Below, in pieces: positions 35,915 to 49,645 of a stretch of 64,000 nucleotides of DNA (its first letter is position 1; each line of letters starts with the position of its first letter). Made by a program: the position numbers and the translations under genes. The notes under the pieces are model-generated. The model did no database searches. It had not been told where the DNA came from and saw only the letters and a program-made list of their open reading frames with translations. The stretch is from Pholiota molesta. Lineage: Eukaryota > Basidiomycota > Agaricomycetes > Agaricales > Strophariaceae. Location of the stretch: the NCBI GenBank assembly GCA_014925825.1, contig JACGCK010000102.1, forward strand, positions 107,328-171,327. The letters are read 5' to 3'.

Positions 35915-37877
35915 TTAGTCTAGCATCTGGTTTTCAGCCCGTCTCGCCGCACTGGTCCGCAAAAGCCATGCGAGATTCTCATACACCACAAACGTCACAC
36001 AAGTCCCGGGGAGTACTCTAACAAGGTTTGTGCCCAAGCCGCGAAAGAAGCCGCGGAACCCTTCCTGTGCCCACGTACGTTTGATTGTCGCCGGTATAGT
36101 GGGGAAGAGGTCTGCCTGGGCATTATTCTATTGTGGATAGATTGATAGTTATCGTCGAGTGACACATTCAAGGTGTGGTGGACGGATGTTCGGGAGGGTC
36201 AGGTGTATGGACGGCGTCAAAAAAGACAGATAGGAGGAAGCCATGCAGAGCAATTCAAGAAGACCCGAGAGAAAAGAAAGACAAGAGGAGTTAGTACAAC
36301 ATTCAGGTAGCGAGGAAACAGCGCGGATGAAGATAGGGGATCGCAAAATGAAGCGATGCACACCATTCAAAGCGAAGGAAGGGTAGACAAACAGACAGAA
36401 TGGTCGTCTAACAGATAGAGCGACACCGTCGGGAGTTTGGTAAGGAGGATTGAAATGGTGTCAATTAAATAGAAGATCAAGACAAGGATTTGAAAAGAAA
36501 TGGAGTAAAACTAGAATGAAACATACCTGTATTCGCGATCTCACAACCTGGTATGGGTAGGTCACCGATAACGCAGCCAGCTTGCTGCTTATCGACATCA
36601 CAGTGTAGGATAGATTTGACTGCAATGCATCCATTTAGATTATCAAAGGAGATGCATTGATAACATTGGTGTGAATGCATGTAGGGGTATATGTGGGTCG
36701 ATAGGAACGGTGCATAAGATTCCCAAAAATAGAAGAAAATAAAATGTAACTGACCAATTTATCTGCCTCTGCATCATACACTTTCCCCGCTCGTTCGTAC
36801 TGTCTCCGTTTTCGCTCAAACCCCCAGGCCTTCATCTTTTCGTAAACAACAAATTGAATGGCACCATTGCTGACGCCAACCAGCGCTAATGATGTGCCAC
36901 GAAATAGTCCGAGGGGTCCTTCATTGCGAACAATAGTGGATAGGCCATCTGTAAATTCATATGGAATTGTAGATTTTCATTTGGTGATACGACCCAGGAA
37001 TGAAACCAGGAAAATCGTGGCGCCCGAATAGTCGGGTGTAAAGTTAAAACGAGGTTTGAAAATTTCAAGGATGTCGGGAAGAAAACGAAAATAAACGTGC
37101 CGCAGAAGGTAGTGTTAGACATGTTGGAAGCGACAAAAATTGGAACACATACGCCATAGACCACGATAGGCGTTCGGAGAGTCGGGGCGACTCGTGAACA
37201 TGCGGACGCGAACGAGCCATAAGGGATTCGTAATAACAGCAGTCACCGCACCTGAAAGAAATGCAAAGTCAGCGAGTTGATCGCTTATGGAGCGTTTGAA
37301 GCTCCTTATAAGGGTATTTGCGAACTTGCTTGAGCAGAGCAGATGAGATATTCCGGTGCGGAAAGGGTCTTCGTGATGTCACCCCCAGACGCGCGCTTCT
37401 TAAGCATATTATAGCTGTGGATGACCAGGAGAAGTACGCCGTTTCTCGCTTAGGCTTCGAAAATGGGATAACAGAGAGTAAATGGGACGTACAAAAGAAA
37501 GTAAAGGCCCCAGCTCGATGCATTTCCGGCAATGTTGGGTATCAAGCCGCGATATAGGCCACGCCACCCTTGAGTCTGTTGGATATCACGTAGAGATGTC
37601 CATATATGCCTCCCGATCCCTCCCGTAGGATTTTTAGTTGTAACCTGTAACTGGACCTTTAACAGATCCAACGGATTCATACACAGGGTGGTGACAACGC
37701 CCGCACCAAGCCCTGCAACTGCATGATCCTAAGGGGTTTTATCAATCTAGAACGTTGTATATAGAAATGTGTATAGATACCAATGCAGTTGATGGGAAGA
37801 AGCTGGGCGGTTGCGGCGCTATGGGCATCCGAGTCGGTCGTGGAGGTCTTCAGCAGCTCTTCACCACCGACAGCCAT
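35915..37877 (-). CDS. Mitochondrial carrier, FAD/folate type (Flx1 / SLC25A32-like)
   Basis: The ATG at 37875-37877 opens MAVGGEELLKTSTTDSDAHS. Three Solcar repeats carry the signatures PLDLLKVQLQV (about 37640-37676), PLWLVRVRMFTSR (about 37195-37231) and YPYQVVRSRIQ (about 36525-36560). Each repeat has its downstream amphipathic part: GWRGLYRGLIPNIAGNASSW, GPLGLFRGTSLALVGVSNGA and GFRGFFRGLGTNLVRVLPG. The protein ends AENQMLD before TAA at 35915. The PLWLVR second signature and overall order match the yeast Flx1 and animal folate/FAD carriers, so it probably moves FAD or folate across the inner mitochondrial membrane. All exons join in frame. One intron of about 400 nt (36130-36525) is unusually long for this window. 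Confidence 0.85.
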
Positions 37878-40800
37878 GATGATGATGTCCGTGACCGTGA
37901 CAGTCTCGGAATCACGCTTGTCACGATGGATCAACATCTAAGAGCACCGGGCCGGCTTACCGGCTAAAGATCTAAATATGGCAAGCACCGAGCTCTGGGC
38001 TGCTTCAAAGAGGTTTTCACGACTTCAGATCAAGTTGAATACAGTTTCGACTATGCAAGTCAATAGAGTCGTACATCTCACACTCTTCTACACTGAGCGA
38101 AAGGTCGGGAGACACGGTACTTTTTGTAAAGGGCACCAGTACGGCCAAGGGTGCGGCATCTTCTGGTCTCGAGAGCCTGTTTTTATCTTGTTCCCAATTC
38201 CTCCTCTTCATATCTCCTCAACGTTCCTTCTATCTTTACTACATATATACATTCTCTCATACCACTTATCTCCCAAAAGAATGCTTTCCCATGTCACGGA
38301 TGCCACACATGATGCGCGACAATCTTTGCACTTGCTTTGCACCTTCTTATTTTCTATCTTCGGTTCCCAATTTGGCAATTCAAGTTGTTTCTGTTATGGC
38401 CTTTTTGGGGTGTGGCGTAAACTGTCATGGCGCTCATAATATTAGACGGGCAGTAGTAATCGTCTTCGATAGTTACAATGTATGTTATAAAGCTTGAGTT
38501 CCGCTTCTCCTAGGGGCTTATTTTCTGTGAGAAAACCCGAAGCAAAGGATGTGGGACAAAAACCACGAACTCAAAAGGCTGCGAGATATGAGAAGCTGTT
38601 GATTAGTGGCCATGTTTTGGAAGCACCATCGATTGATCGAATTCATCACTCTATTTTGCTTCTGGATTTGCGTCTCGGCCCTCAGTTCAATGTTCTTTCT
38701 TTCTGAAAGCATGCCGTCCTTGTTGCTAAAATCTTACAACGCTCACGGATTCCGTTTGGATTCTCTTGCGCCTGGGAACATTATATCTAGATTTCTGCTT
38801 TCAAAAAACTGATTCAGAGTTGAATCCTAGTCTGTGAATATGATTATCCATCTCAAACCAGAAATGTTTTTTGGCTCTTCTATGGCTCTTCTGATCGTTT
38901 TCTGAGTTACTTATTGCATGGCTTGACTTTCCCAGTCAAAACTGAAGACAGGGTAGAAAACGGGGTTACCATTAAGTATGAATCTTGATGTGTTCAGACC
39001 TTTCACTCCAATACGTGTTAGTAGGAGTTCCGGGACTAGGGACTCCATACTATCTCAATTCTTTCATCAACTTCACAGCGAGGGCATGTACAGAAGTTTA
39101 TTTTTGGAATCGCATTCGGAGTGGTTGCCGAGTACGGGATTTCCTCGAGAGTACGTATGTAGGAGGTCTGTTTTTTTTATCTAGGTAATGCTTTCTTTCA
39201 CTATCTTTCCAATAACAACTTCGGTGCTTCGACGCTCCAATATTCAAATCAAGTTGTATCTTTCTGCATTCTGTGTCTTCTTTATAAGACTATATGATCA
39301 AATGGAAATGAAGCGAGCCATGAGTTCACAAGAAATTACGAGTCTATGTCAAAACCTATGCGAATCAATTTAGCGTACCGTATTTTCTTACCATTTCGTG
39401 GTAATCGCTATTTCGGTCTACATTCCGGTCCCTATTTCATGACATATGCAAGGTACTCACCACTGTAGACTCTATCCAATGTGGTACCGAGATATTTCCA
39501 TTGCTGTTTCCCGATGCAAAAAAAACGAGGAGGATGGTCCTTCTGACTTCGCGACTTTGAATAGCATTCAATACGATCACCCAGTGTCAGATACATATTC
39601 TCCAAATTGGATTGGTATCAGCAAGATAAACCGCAGCCTCATGGAACTTAAATTTGATGAATGTTAATCTCCGGAAAATGAGAGGCCCTTAAAGCTCCAA
39701 CCTTATTCCGGAACCCAGATTTTGGATATCTCGAATAGATTTTGGGTTTTATCCATTCCACGCGTATGGGGATGCACGGAGTAGTGACTGCAGATGGGCA
39801 ATATGGATTGGAGTGTCAGATTGAAGATTTAACAAAGAGGCGGCATCGCACCGTCGGACACATCGCACCGTCGGACAAGCCCCTCCACAAATTTTTCAAA
39901 CTCCAATTGACAGCGATGGATAAAAACGCCTTTGATCTACTTCAGTGCCGGTAGATATGCACCGCTTCGTCGGACTCAAAAAAAACCAGCTGTTTTCTCA
40001 CAGAGGACATACATAGGATGAGGCAAACTATCAATAATCAAAGACGAAGGGCGCCCCACCGCGCGAATAATCTCGGACCAGCTCTTCTAACAGTCCCTAT
40101 TTAGTGTTAGGCGGCTACCAGGTCCAAGACTACTGCGCGTAGTGATTTACTACAGCTAATACCTTGGAAATTACGCAAGTTGTTTGCACAATTCCTTCGA
40201 ACCTTCCTCCTTATAATATGTAGCAAGTTTTCTGTGTGTGAAATCGATTAAATTTTCCCTGTGAAGCATCTAGGACTTGAATGAAACATCTCAAAATCAG
40301 AAAATGGTGTGAATATGTATACAAGTTTGGCATGGAAGAAATTGGAATCTCTGATGTTCATACAGCTCCATGTGCGTACCAAATATGAGGGAACATGTAT
40401 GTATATGATTTTAAATATTTTAATTTAATTGATAGATCGACTTGTCGGCTGAGATATCAGCATATACCTCGCAGAAAATTTGGTTCGTCGATGCTTTGAT
40501 TCGCAATCGTTTCTTGTGACTTGTCTGCAAAAGTGGGTCAACCCCACACATGGTAGTGGTGGGAGTTCAATCTTATCTATTCATGTCATCTCAATTCCCA
40601 TGCAGGTAATGATCATGGCACGAATGCCCCGTTCAACTTATCCGCAAATTTCAAAGCTCTACCGAACTATTGGGTTTATTAGGATTTTAAATACGCAAGC
40701 TTCTCCGCGACCTGCTCGGGAATATGACCTATTTCTCGTCGAATGAAAAATACATTCGGGGCCTGCCTCGTAGTGCCAAATGACAGTCTCAAGCAAGTGC

Positions 40801-42733
40801 AGCACGTGTAGTGCAATAAATATCCAATTGGTGGCGAGATCTCCTAGGTCTGCAGCTTTTTTTTAACACATGAAGATCTTTTTATTCAAAGAATTTTTAA
40901 TGCCGATTACGAGACCTCGGTGAAGAAAGTCTCCGTACGTCGTGATTGTCATGTTCGGTTGCAAAATGCCCTGGACTATGTTGCATAGGGCCTTATGCAC
41001 ATTAAGTAGTAAGTATGTAGAAAGGTTTTGACTTTAAATTATCACCTACCCGCATCGTAATTGAAGGTCCCGTGTACTTGATAGAAATAATAAAGGCTGA
41101 GACCTGGGCACAAGTAAGAACAATTCAGGGGCGAGAAAAAATAAGACGGAAATCCTCCGAAACCTCGCCTTTTACACACCTGAGCATCACCATTGATATA
41201 TTGATAGCTCACGTATAGAGCAATAAAGACTTTCTAATAGTTTCGGAGGTAATTATTGGCAGAGTGTGCTGAGTCATTTTGCAGTCTCCAATCCTGAATA
41301 TCTCCAGAGCGCAGCGCGATGCTCTTTCCATAATAGCACCAAGTATCAAGAATCAAATTGAAGGGGGCCCGGGCTCAATTCTTTTGAACCTTCTCCGAGA
41401 GATAAAATACACCATCTGCTCTCGATCACCAACCTCGTTTCCTATCATTGTCGATATTTCAAGTTCATATTCATTGGCTTCCATACCAATCCTTTGTTAA
41501 ATATCAGACACTCTGGTATATGTCTCAAGCAAGCCATTACACTTATCTATCATTACTGACTCATTTATATTCGAATGCTTGTTTTCGCATTTTATTAGAA
41601 CTTTTGGCCTTTTTATCGAGTACCTAAGTACCCACTGGTGGACCAGGGTTCATCAAATTGTAAGGTCTGTTCCATGCCTTTACCCGAAGGGTAATACTGA
41701 CATGGGTCGCTGTTATGGGCAGTCCGACATTATCGTGGGGTCAGACGGCAATAGCGTCGTACGATTGTGGACTATAACACGCCTGTCTTGCTCTTTCGTT
41801 GCGCTTATTATTGTATGAGATGAGTATTCGGCACACCTGTTGTAAAGGTAGATTTCAACCAGTGGCGTGTAACTTAATTTTATTTTTTGAAGCATACCAG
41901 ATCCCAGCGCTTGGAATTGAAGTTCAAGATCAAGGTGGGTGTGCAGAGCTATACCATAAATAACATCGATCAATCATCACTGACTTGCTCATGATTTTCT
42001 CATAATTTTTCCGATATGAATGTTTCTCGATGTCATTATAATCAATACTAAGTACTCGAAAGTAGGACTGGTGGATTGTTGAGAACTGCAAACCGGGGTC
42101 GGTAAATCAGCCTTCGTTCACGCTGTGATTTGCATAAATCTCAATTTCTGTCCAAGGTCCTGGGAGTACGGTCTTCCAATGACTATCCGAAATCTCAGGT
42201 GGTGAATTGAACCATTTAAAATTCTCTTCATAAGAGATGGATATCGATGGGGATCTTTGCACATCATTATGATTTAGACTGATCTGACCTCGTGCCTGCA
42301 CTCAGGCCTGACCTGCACACCAATGCCCTCCTCCTGGCCTCCTCCCTTCCTGCAGCTTCTTGCACACCATTGATCGATGAATTGACCCCGTTTTAGATGC
42401 GTTACCGCGTCTTTCGCCCTACCTTTGAGGATGTTGTTAATCAATTTTACCAACGAAACGGCAGACTCATAGTAGGACCCTCACTCGTTGCCAGGCGTGC
42501 TAACAGCACATTGCAAGGAGACCTCAAAGCAACCTCGATGGTTCAACATCGAAGCTTCAATCCTCACAGCTCAAATACCATCAGTACTGAACTACATGCT
42601 CATATTCGAGGCGCTTAAATTGACGGCGTTCTTACTGTGAGTATTTCTATTAAATTTCTAAGGTGTGAACTGTGACAGTGACATGATAAACCTGTTTTTC
42701 TTAAGAAGCCTCCGACTCAAGACTCTCTACAGC
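37878..42733. other. 4.9 kb AT-richer region without recognisable genes
   Basis: Only short random open frames (under 100 codons, apart from one of 153 at 37978-38439) are seen on both strands, and none shows a familiar motif. A short tandem occurs near 39844-39880 (two units of CATCGCACCGTCGGACA). Possible content is decayed transposon DNA or an unannotated non-coding transcript; neither can be supported from sequence alone. The last ~300 bp hold the promoter of the prolyl oligopeptidase gene, including a pyrimidine-rich stretch at 42325-42360. Confidence 0.5.
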
Positions 42734-42826
42734 ATGGTGTTCGGAGCGCGTCTACGGTCTCTTCAGATTCGACAGACTTTTGGACGTGTTTTCTCTCTCC
42801 ATAAACCATCTGTTCTATTCTCCACC

Positions 42827-45800
42827 ATGTCTCATGCCACTCCCTGGGTCCCAGAAAGCTATCCTCCAGCACGTCGGAGTAACCATGTCGACACCTATAA
42901 AAGCACCATTCATGGTGAACTATCTGTTCCAGACCCATACCAATATCTGGAAGAACATTTACCAGAAACAGAAGAATTCACCACTCGTCAAGCCGAGTTC
43001 ACCCGTAAATATCTGGATCAAAACCCAAATCTAACGCGTCTGGAGGACGCGTTCAAAAGTTGTAACGATTATGCAAAGGTACGTTAAGCGCCCTTTTCAT
43101 TATCAGATTATGATCACAATTGATAAACGCCCGTTTGAATAGTTTTACGCTCCTCAATTGCGTGATGATGGAAAATACTACTGGTTTTACAATAGTGGCT
43201 TGGATGCTCAGACAGGTAAGCACCTGACCCTTCGAAACAGTCGTTGAGATACATGGTTTGTCGTCTTCAGCATTCTACCGGTCAAAGGATACTACGTTAC
43301 CAGATGTCAGTGATGTGGACGATAGTGGGGGGGAAATGTTTTTCGATGTGGGCGATACCTTCTGTTTCTTGTGTGCGTGAGCCAAGGCTGATTCATAGGA
43401 AAGCCGAACGTGCTTTCTGAAGATGGAACCGCGGCCCTCGCCACGTATGCCTTCTCTCCGTGCGCCAAGTATTTTGCATATGGGGTATCTCTTTCTGTAT
43501 GTTCCCCGTTCCTGTCTCTCTGTACGACAATAATATACGAGCACGTTTCGTTATGCCCATCCAGGGCAGCGACTTCATATCCGTCCTTATTCGCAAAACC
43601 GATGTTCCGCTCACCAAAGACGTGGACCCAAATAATGACACTGGCCGCCTATCCGAGGAGATTAAATTCGTCAAATTCTCTGCCATTGCCTGGACTCCCG
43701 ACTCGAAGGGGTTCTTCTACCAAGTTCGCGTTGCATATTTCCATTGCCTAGCTTTTGAAAACTAATAAAGCTATAGCGCTACCCAGAAACCTCGGCTCCC
43801 CAGGAAAATGGCACTATCGCCACAGAAGGCGACAGGGATGCTATGATATATTATCATCGCCTTGGAACCTCACAATGTATTCTATTCCTCTTTTGGTGAC
43901 ATCCTTTTGATTGACAAGTAACCGTGTACAGCGGAAGACGTGTTAATCTACCAGGATAAAGAAAATCCTGAATACATGTTCCATGTTGAAATCTCAGAGG
44001 ACGAACAATATATCTTCCTCTATATTCTTAAAGACAGCTCAAGGGTACATCTTTCCAAAATTTCTGCCTTTTACCTTATTAATGACGCATGTACCCTCTT
44101 GCAGCAAAACCTTCTGCGGGTAGCCAAATTTGATCCTAATAATATTGGTCCCGACATCAAGTGGAATAAGATCGCAGATGAATGGGGGGCGGAGTATGAT
44201 GCGTATGATCTGTTCACATATTACGCTCAACATCTAGTTCAATTTATCTCTCAAGGATTACAACCAAAGGAACACTTGTTTATCTTCGAACAAATCACGA
44301 CGCTCCACAATACAAGGTCATCACTGTTGATGTCTCTAAAAACAACAAAATTGAAGAACTCATACCGGAAAGTGATGCGTATCTATCCAGTATTCTCAGT
44401 GTGAACCGTGACTACTTCGCTGTTGTCTACAAACGCAATGTAGGGGAACATCTATACATCAATCTCAGGCTCTCACCGGAATTCCCCTTTACTCACAGGT
44501 CAAAGACGAGTTGTATGTATACACCCATGAAGGAAAAGAACTCAGCCGCTTGGCAGAGGACTTCGTGGGAGCTGCCAGCGTCACAGGTCGAGAAAAGCAG
44601 AGCTTTTTCTTCGTTTCATTGACGGGTTTTACGTCCCCGGGGACTTTGGCCCGCTATGATTTTACTGCGCCTAAGGACAAAAGGTGGAGCATATACCGAC
44701 ACACAAAACTCAATGGGCTGAATACAGAAGACTTCGAAGCTAGTCAAGTACGTTCACGGTCACTCTTCACTCGTATATCTAGCTGATTACCTCCCCGGAC
44801 TTAGGTATGGTACAAGAGTAAAGATGGGACACGTATACCCATGTTTATCGTTCGCCATAAGTCCACGAAACTCGATGGGACCGCACCAGCTCTCCAATAC
44901 GGTAATTAAATTTGCTGTGCTCGGCGGGACACATTTAGAAGTGCTTAAATTACCTCCCCGTCCATTCCCCGTAGGTTATGGAGGATTCAGCATATCAATT
45001 GATCCATTCTTTAGCTCAACAATCCTCACCTTCATCCAGAAGTATGGTATGGTCCTCGCCGTTCCTAGTATCCGAGGAGGCGGCGAATTTGGAGAGAGTT
45101 GGCACCAAGGTGGATGCAGAGAACAAAAGGTGTGCTTATCTTCTTCTCGTATCGCGGACTTCAAATCTAAAGCCTCGTGCTGTTGAAGGTCAACTGTTTC
45201 GACGATTTTATTGCTGCAACGTGTGTTTGTTTTTCACATCCTCCGTCTAACTGACACCTCAAACATCTCATTCTAGCGAGTTTTTAGTTACAAATAAATA
45301 TGCCGCTCCAGGCAAAGTCACTATTAACGGTGGATCGAATGGAGGTATGCAAAGGCTGTGCCAACCTTCCCTCGGAGCATGTTACCCATGACCCAAGTAC
45401 AGGTCTATTAGTAACGGCTTGCGTCAACCGGGCACCCGAGGGGACGTTTGGGTGTGCAATTGCAGAAGTAGGTGTGCACGACCTTCTGAAGGTGAGCTGG
45501 CACCCCGTCAGTTTTTGACACTTTTCCTGAACATTTGGCAGTTCCACAAGTTTACCATTGGTGAGCCCTGGCAATTTCGACTCACGCTCGCCATGGCTGA
45601 ATTTTTGATTCCCCACTTCACAGGGAAAGCTTGGGTCAGCGATTATGGCAACCCAGATGACCCAGACGATTTCGACTTCATTTTCCCAATCTCCCCACTT
45701 CACAACATTCCGAAAGACAAGATTCTCCCGCCTACAATGCTCTTGACCGCCGATCGTACGTCTTATTACTCGCACGACCAAGTTATACTGGACTCATACC

Positions 45801-46157
45801 ATCTTTTTTTCTTGGGCAGATGATGACCGTGTTGTGCCAATGCACTCGTTCAAGTTCGCCGCAGAGCTTCAGCACTCGCATTCGCATAACCCCCACCCGC
45901 TTCTTCTGCGAGTTGACTTGAAAGCAGGTCATGGAGCGGGAAAATCGACGCAACAGAAGTGAGTTCTCTCACCTCTCTTCTCGCCATCTCATGGTGAACA
46001 CAAAATTTTTAGGATCAAGGAACATGCAGATAAGTGGGGCTTCGTCGCGCAATCTCTGGGGCTTGAATGGAAGGATGTCTCTGTCTCTGGGTCAGAAAAC
46101 ACAAATCCACATGTTCCCGAAAAAAAGGCTCCAAATTGTAAGGTTCCCGCATTGTGA
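42827..46157 (+). CDS. Prolyl oligopeptidase (peptidase family S9A)
   Basis: The ATG at 42827 lies in a good context (CCACCATGTC) and gives [20 protein letters not shown], the usual start of fungal prolyl oligopeptidases. An upstream in-frame ATG at 42734 would add 31 Arg-rich residues. The seven-blade propeller region follows ([54 protein letters not shown]), then the alpha/beta-hydrolase part. [10 protein letters not shown] and [12 protein letters not shown] precede the nucleophile Ser in INGGSNGG (about 45330). The catalytic Asp is in [17 protein letters not shown] (about 45825) and the His in [10 protein letters not shown] (about 45930). It ends [11 protein letters not shown]. The enzyme cleaves short peptides after proline. 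The exons join without frameshift. The housekeeping form is assumed, since no cyclic-peptide precursor gene is visible nearby. Confidence 0.88.
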
Positions 46158-46495
46158 AATATTCGTTCGTTTGCTTTGTTTCTTATTGTACAAAAATGAA
46201 ATCTTAACTGTTATTGAATTCGGCACAAAAGTGCCATAGATACGCGACCAACACTTTCAAGAGTGTCTTGCATAGATGCACATAAGAACATCCCAATGTG
46301 AGGCGCAAGACTGCACTTTCAAGATTATGAATTAAAGTCAATCTCTTATTCTCGACATCCAGATAAAATTTCCGAGTACTCCGAGGTTCTTGCAACGGTC
46401 GTGAGAGATGACGACCGAGACCAAAGAAAGCTGCTTGGTATATTCATAGAATCCATTAGAGTGATTAGATATTTCCTTAGAGAGCAACATCGATA
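46158..46495. other. Convergent 3' region, POP / Tad2
   Basis: About 340 bp between convergent genes, with no ORF of note. It should contain both polyadenylation regions. Confidence 0.35.
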
Positions 46496-47272
<777 letters not shown>

Positions 47273-47820
47273 TTTCAAAGAATTACAAGGAGCAGCCTTT
47301 ATGTACTCATGGAGCCCATTTGGTTAAGTTTTCGGTGGTCGTAGCAGTGTTGGGGGCATCCATGTATAACGGTGGGTCATGGAATGAATGGTTTGAAAGG
47401 ATTATCAGATAATCATTGTCTTACGTAATACTGCCGTCTGACATCATCATGGCAGTGCATCGATAAATTCCAACTTTTCAGCCTACCATCATCATTCTAT
47501 CGGTACGCTACGCATCAGCACATCATCTTTCTAGTGTGGCAGAACCCTTTTTACAGATGGACATATCCTCACATGAATGGAGGCAGCGGCGCATAGCAGT
47601 CGGACCATTTGTTGACACCTGCCACCAGTAAAAGCCGTCGCATTTTGGTCTGGAGATGGGAAAAGGACGTCGGAATGATCCATGTTTAGACAATCTGCAA
47701 TCGGATATTCCAACTCTCCTTCTCGACTTCCACCACATTGGATATCAGGCCGCAGTCCTCTCAGGATTATCTTCCACCGCTGCCAGCTACATCAATCCAA
47801 CGGGCATCCAAAAGCTGGTC
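47273..47820. promoter_or_regulatory. Divergent promoter region, Tad2 / secreted protein
   Basis: About 550 bp between divergent starts. A plus-strand open frame runs from 47656 into the following gene but lacks homology upstream of the signal peptide, so it is taken as 5' leader. Confidence 0.35.
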
Positions 47821-48661
47821 ATGTTTCGCATCCTCGGTTCACTATGGCTGATGGTCATTGGATTGGCCATCTTCCAGACGAGCGAAGCAGCAAGGATTGA
47901 CGGACTTCGTGGCAAGATGAATATTGTAGGACGAGGATTGCTTGAATCCAGACAAACCGGTACTGGTACATTGCCCACTCCACCTCAATGTGTAAGCAAT
48001 TGCACTTCGATTGCGAATGAACTCAGCGTGGGGGTGAGTTTCTAGCCTGACCCTTTGCCTGGCGCCATCTATTCTCAAATTGCTTATCTTTGTGCCCTCA
48101 CGGGCCATAGTGTACGGTCGCAACTTGTTGTACAGCTGGCTTTATGAACGGCTTCTTTTCCTGTTTTACCTGTGCGGGACAGGCGGAAAACCTCACAGAC
48201 TACACCATGATTCAACAAACTCTCGACAGTGAGCCCTTTCAAGTTTTCTACGCTCTTCATAAAGCTCAATGTGGTTCGTGCCTTTCGTAGGTTTCAACGA
48301 GGAATGTGCGAGTGAAGGGGTATCCAGCTTGCCGAAATTGACATTTCCTGGTCAAAACCCGAATCGACCACTCTCTAGTGTCCCTTCTAGTGGTACCGCC
48401 ACACCGCCAGCGACTCTTGCCCCAGGCCTTCCGATATCAACTGGGCTGCCAGGGAATGCTACTGGGCAATCGACTGTGACTGCAATATCGACTACCCCTT
48501 TATCTCCTCAAAACACAATCTCCAGTGCATCTACCTCCACTCCTGCGCCGCCGTCCACGACAACTTCCTCGGGCGCTCGCACGATGCCCATGAAATACGC
48601 CACCTTGGTGCTAATCTCCTCCACGGTGTTGACAGGGCTGTCATTCTATTTAGTGCTATGA
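47821..48661 (+). CDS. Secreted cysteine-containing, Ser/Thr-rich protein, probably GPI-anchored
   Basis: The ATG at 47821 opens a signal peptide (MFRILGSLWLMVIGLAIF). A short region with spaced cysteines follows (CVSNCTSIANEL, then across an intron CTVATCCTAGFMNGFFSCFT, CAGQAENL, FNEECASEG). A long Ser/Thr/Pro-rich stretch typical of O-glycosylated wall proteins comes next, and a C-terminal hydrophobic tail (LVLISSTVLTGLSFYLVL) is preceded by small residues, as in GPI attachment signals. Two introns at about 48034-48111 and 48230-48288 splice in frame. The Cys spacing is not a clear CFEM match, and I do not recognise a named family. Its role is probably at the cell surface or wall. Confidence 0.7.
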
Positions 48662-48924
48662 GAACATTCTTTCGTTTTGTTGGTTCTGGCCGATCCCGAA
48701 GTAGTTCGAAATTTAGCATGGATGGGCGGATTTGGATGTATTCAGTTTGCTTTTGCAAGACTTCCATATGCTTGCACCATTTTGTGGAGTTCTGACCCAC
48801 TTCAGTCAAGGACACGATATGTTTGGACTATGGCTCTTCCGAGTAGGATTTTTGATATGATGATCAGAAGTAATCTTACGTGGATTTCTGTGACAGATAT
48901 GTTCATTTATAAACAATCATAGTT

Positions 48925-49230
48925 GTGGTTTTCGAACCTCAAGCTCAAGTGTCAAGTCGCAAAGGGCACTTCCGAGTCTATTGGCTTCGTAGACGATCAT
49001 GGAGTGAGCTTACAATGTTACATTGCAATCAAGTTGAATCAACTACCTTCGGACTTCCTATCCCACGACGGTGGTCACATCGGTCATATCTGATAACTAA
49101 AATTCAAGTTGTTATTTCCGGCGCTGATCATCCTCCTATGATTACAACTGCCAATATCAGGCGGCGCACTATTGATAGTTCAATAGGACACGTTCACTGG
49201 CGTGCTTGGAAGCCTTTTGGGCGTAACTAA
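48925..49230 (+). pseudogene. C-terminal remnant of the F-box-like family
   Basis: The end of this open frame, NIRRRTIDSSIGHVHWRAW followed by KPFG, lines up with the family ending seen in copies A and B (IRRRVVDTSLGRVYWRTW, DPF). Upstream sequence has only weak similarity, and no F-box start is present. It is an isolated tail about 20 kb from the other members. Confidence 0.45.
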
Positions 49231-49325
49231 TGTTTAATGTAATGTTTAATATCTATATTTGTGGAACGGGAATGGAAGTTGCAAAATTACTCTGAATGAA
49301 GAGGGTTTTCAGGATTTAGACAATA

Positions 49326-49610
49326 CTGTACTATTTCGAATGATTCGGCCGGGGGTGGGACATGGGACACTGTGGCCGAAATTTTTATTTCGGCCACCCA
49401 GACAAGGGCTTGGGACAAGGCCAAAAATTCGGCCAAAAAATTCGGCCAACTACAAAGTCCAGGCGAATTTTTCGAAATTAAATTAACTTTTCGCCTGGGA
49501 CAGCTTGCAAACGGTGGCCGTCAATGTTGGGACATGGGACAAGTGACCGATTTCGGCCATGGCCACTTGCCTTGGGACACAGGACGGCCGAACCATTCGA
49601 AATAGTACAG
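49326..49610. mobile_element. 285 bp MITE, Tc1/mariner-like
   Basis: Terminal inverted repeats of about 26 bp start CTGTACTATTTCGAATG on the left, and the right end reads CATTCGAAATAGTACAG. The element is bordered by TA on both sides (49324-49325 and 49611-49612), the target duplication of Tc1/mariner/pogo elements. The interior has no ORF but repeats TCGGCCA-type words and the word GGGACATGGGAC twice. It lies just downstream of the F-box gene at 49646-51136 and is non-autonomous. Confidence 0.8.
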
Positions 49611-49645
49611 TAGTACATATACTGGGTAAGCTGACAGTAAACTCC

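Noticed and set aside
39844..39880. Short tandem units as a CRISPR-like array
   Set aside because: Only two 17 bp units with no spacers, in a eukaryotic genome.
42827..46157. Prolyl oligopeptidase as part of a cyclic-peptide toxin cluster
   Set aside because: No short precursor-peptide gene or other pathway gene is visible nearby; neighbours are Tad2 and a wall protein.
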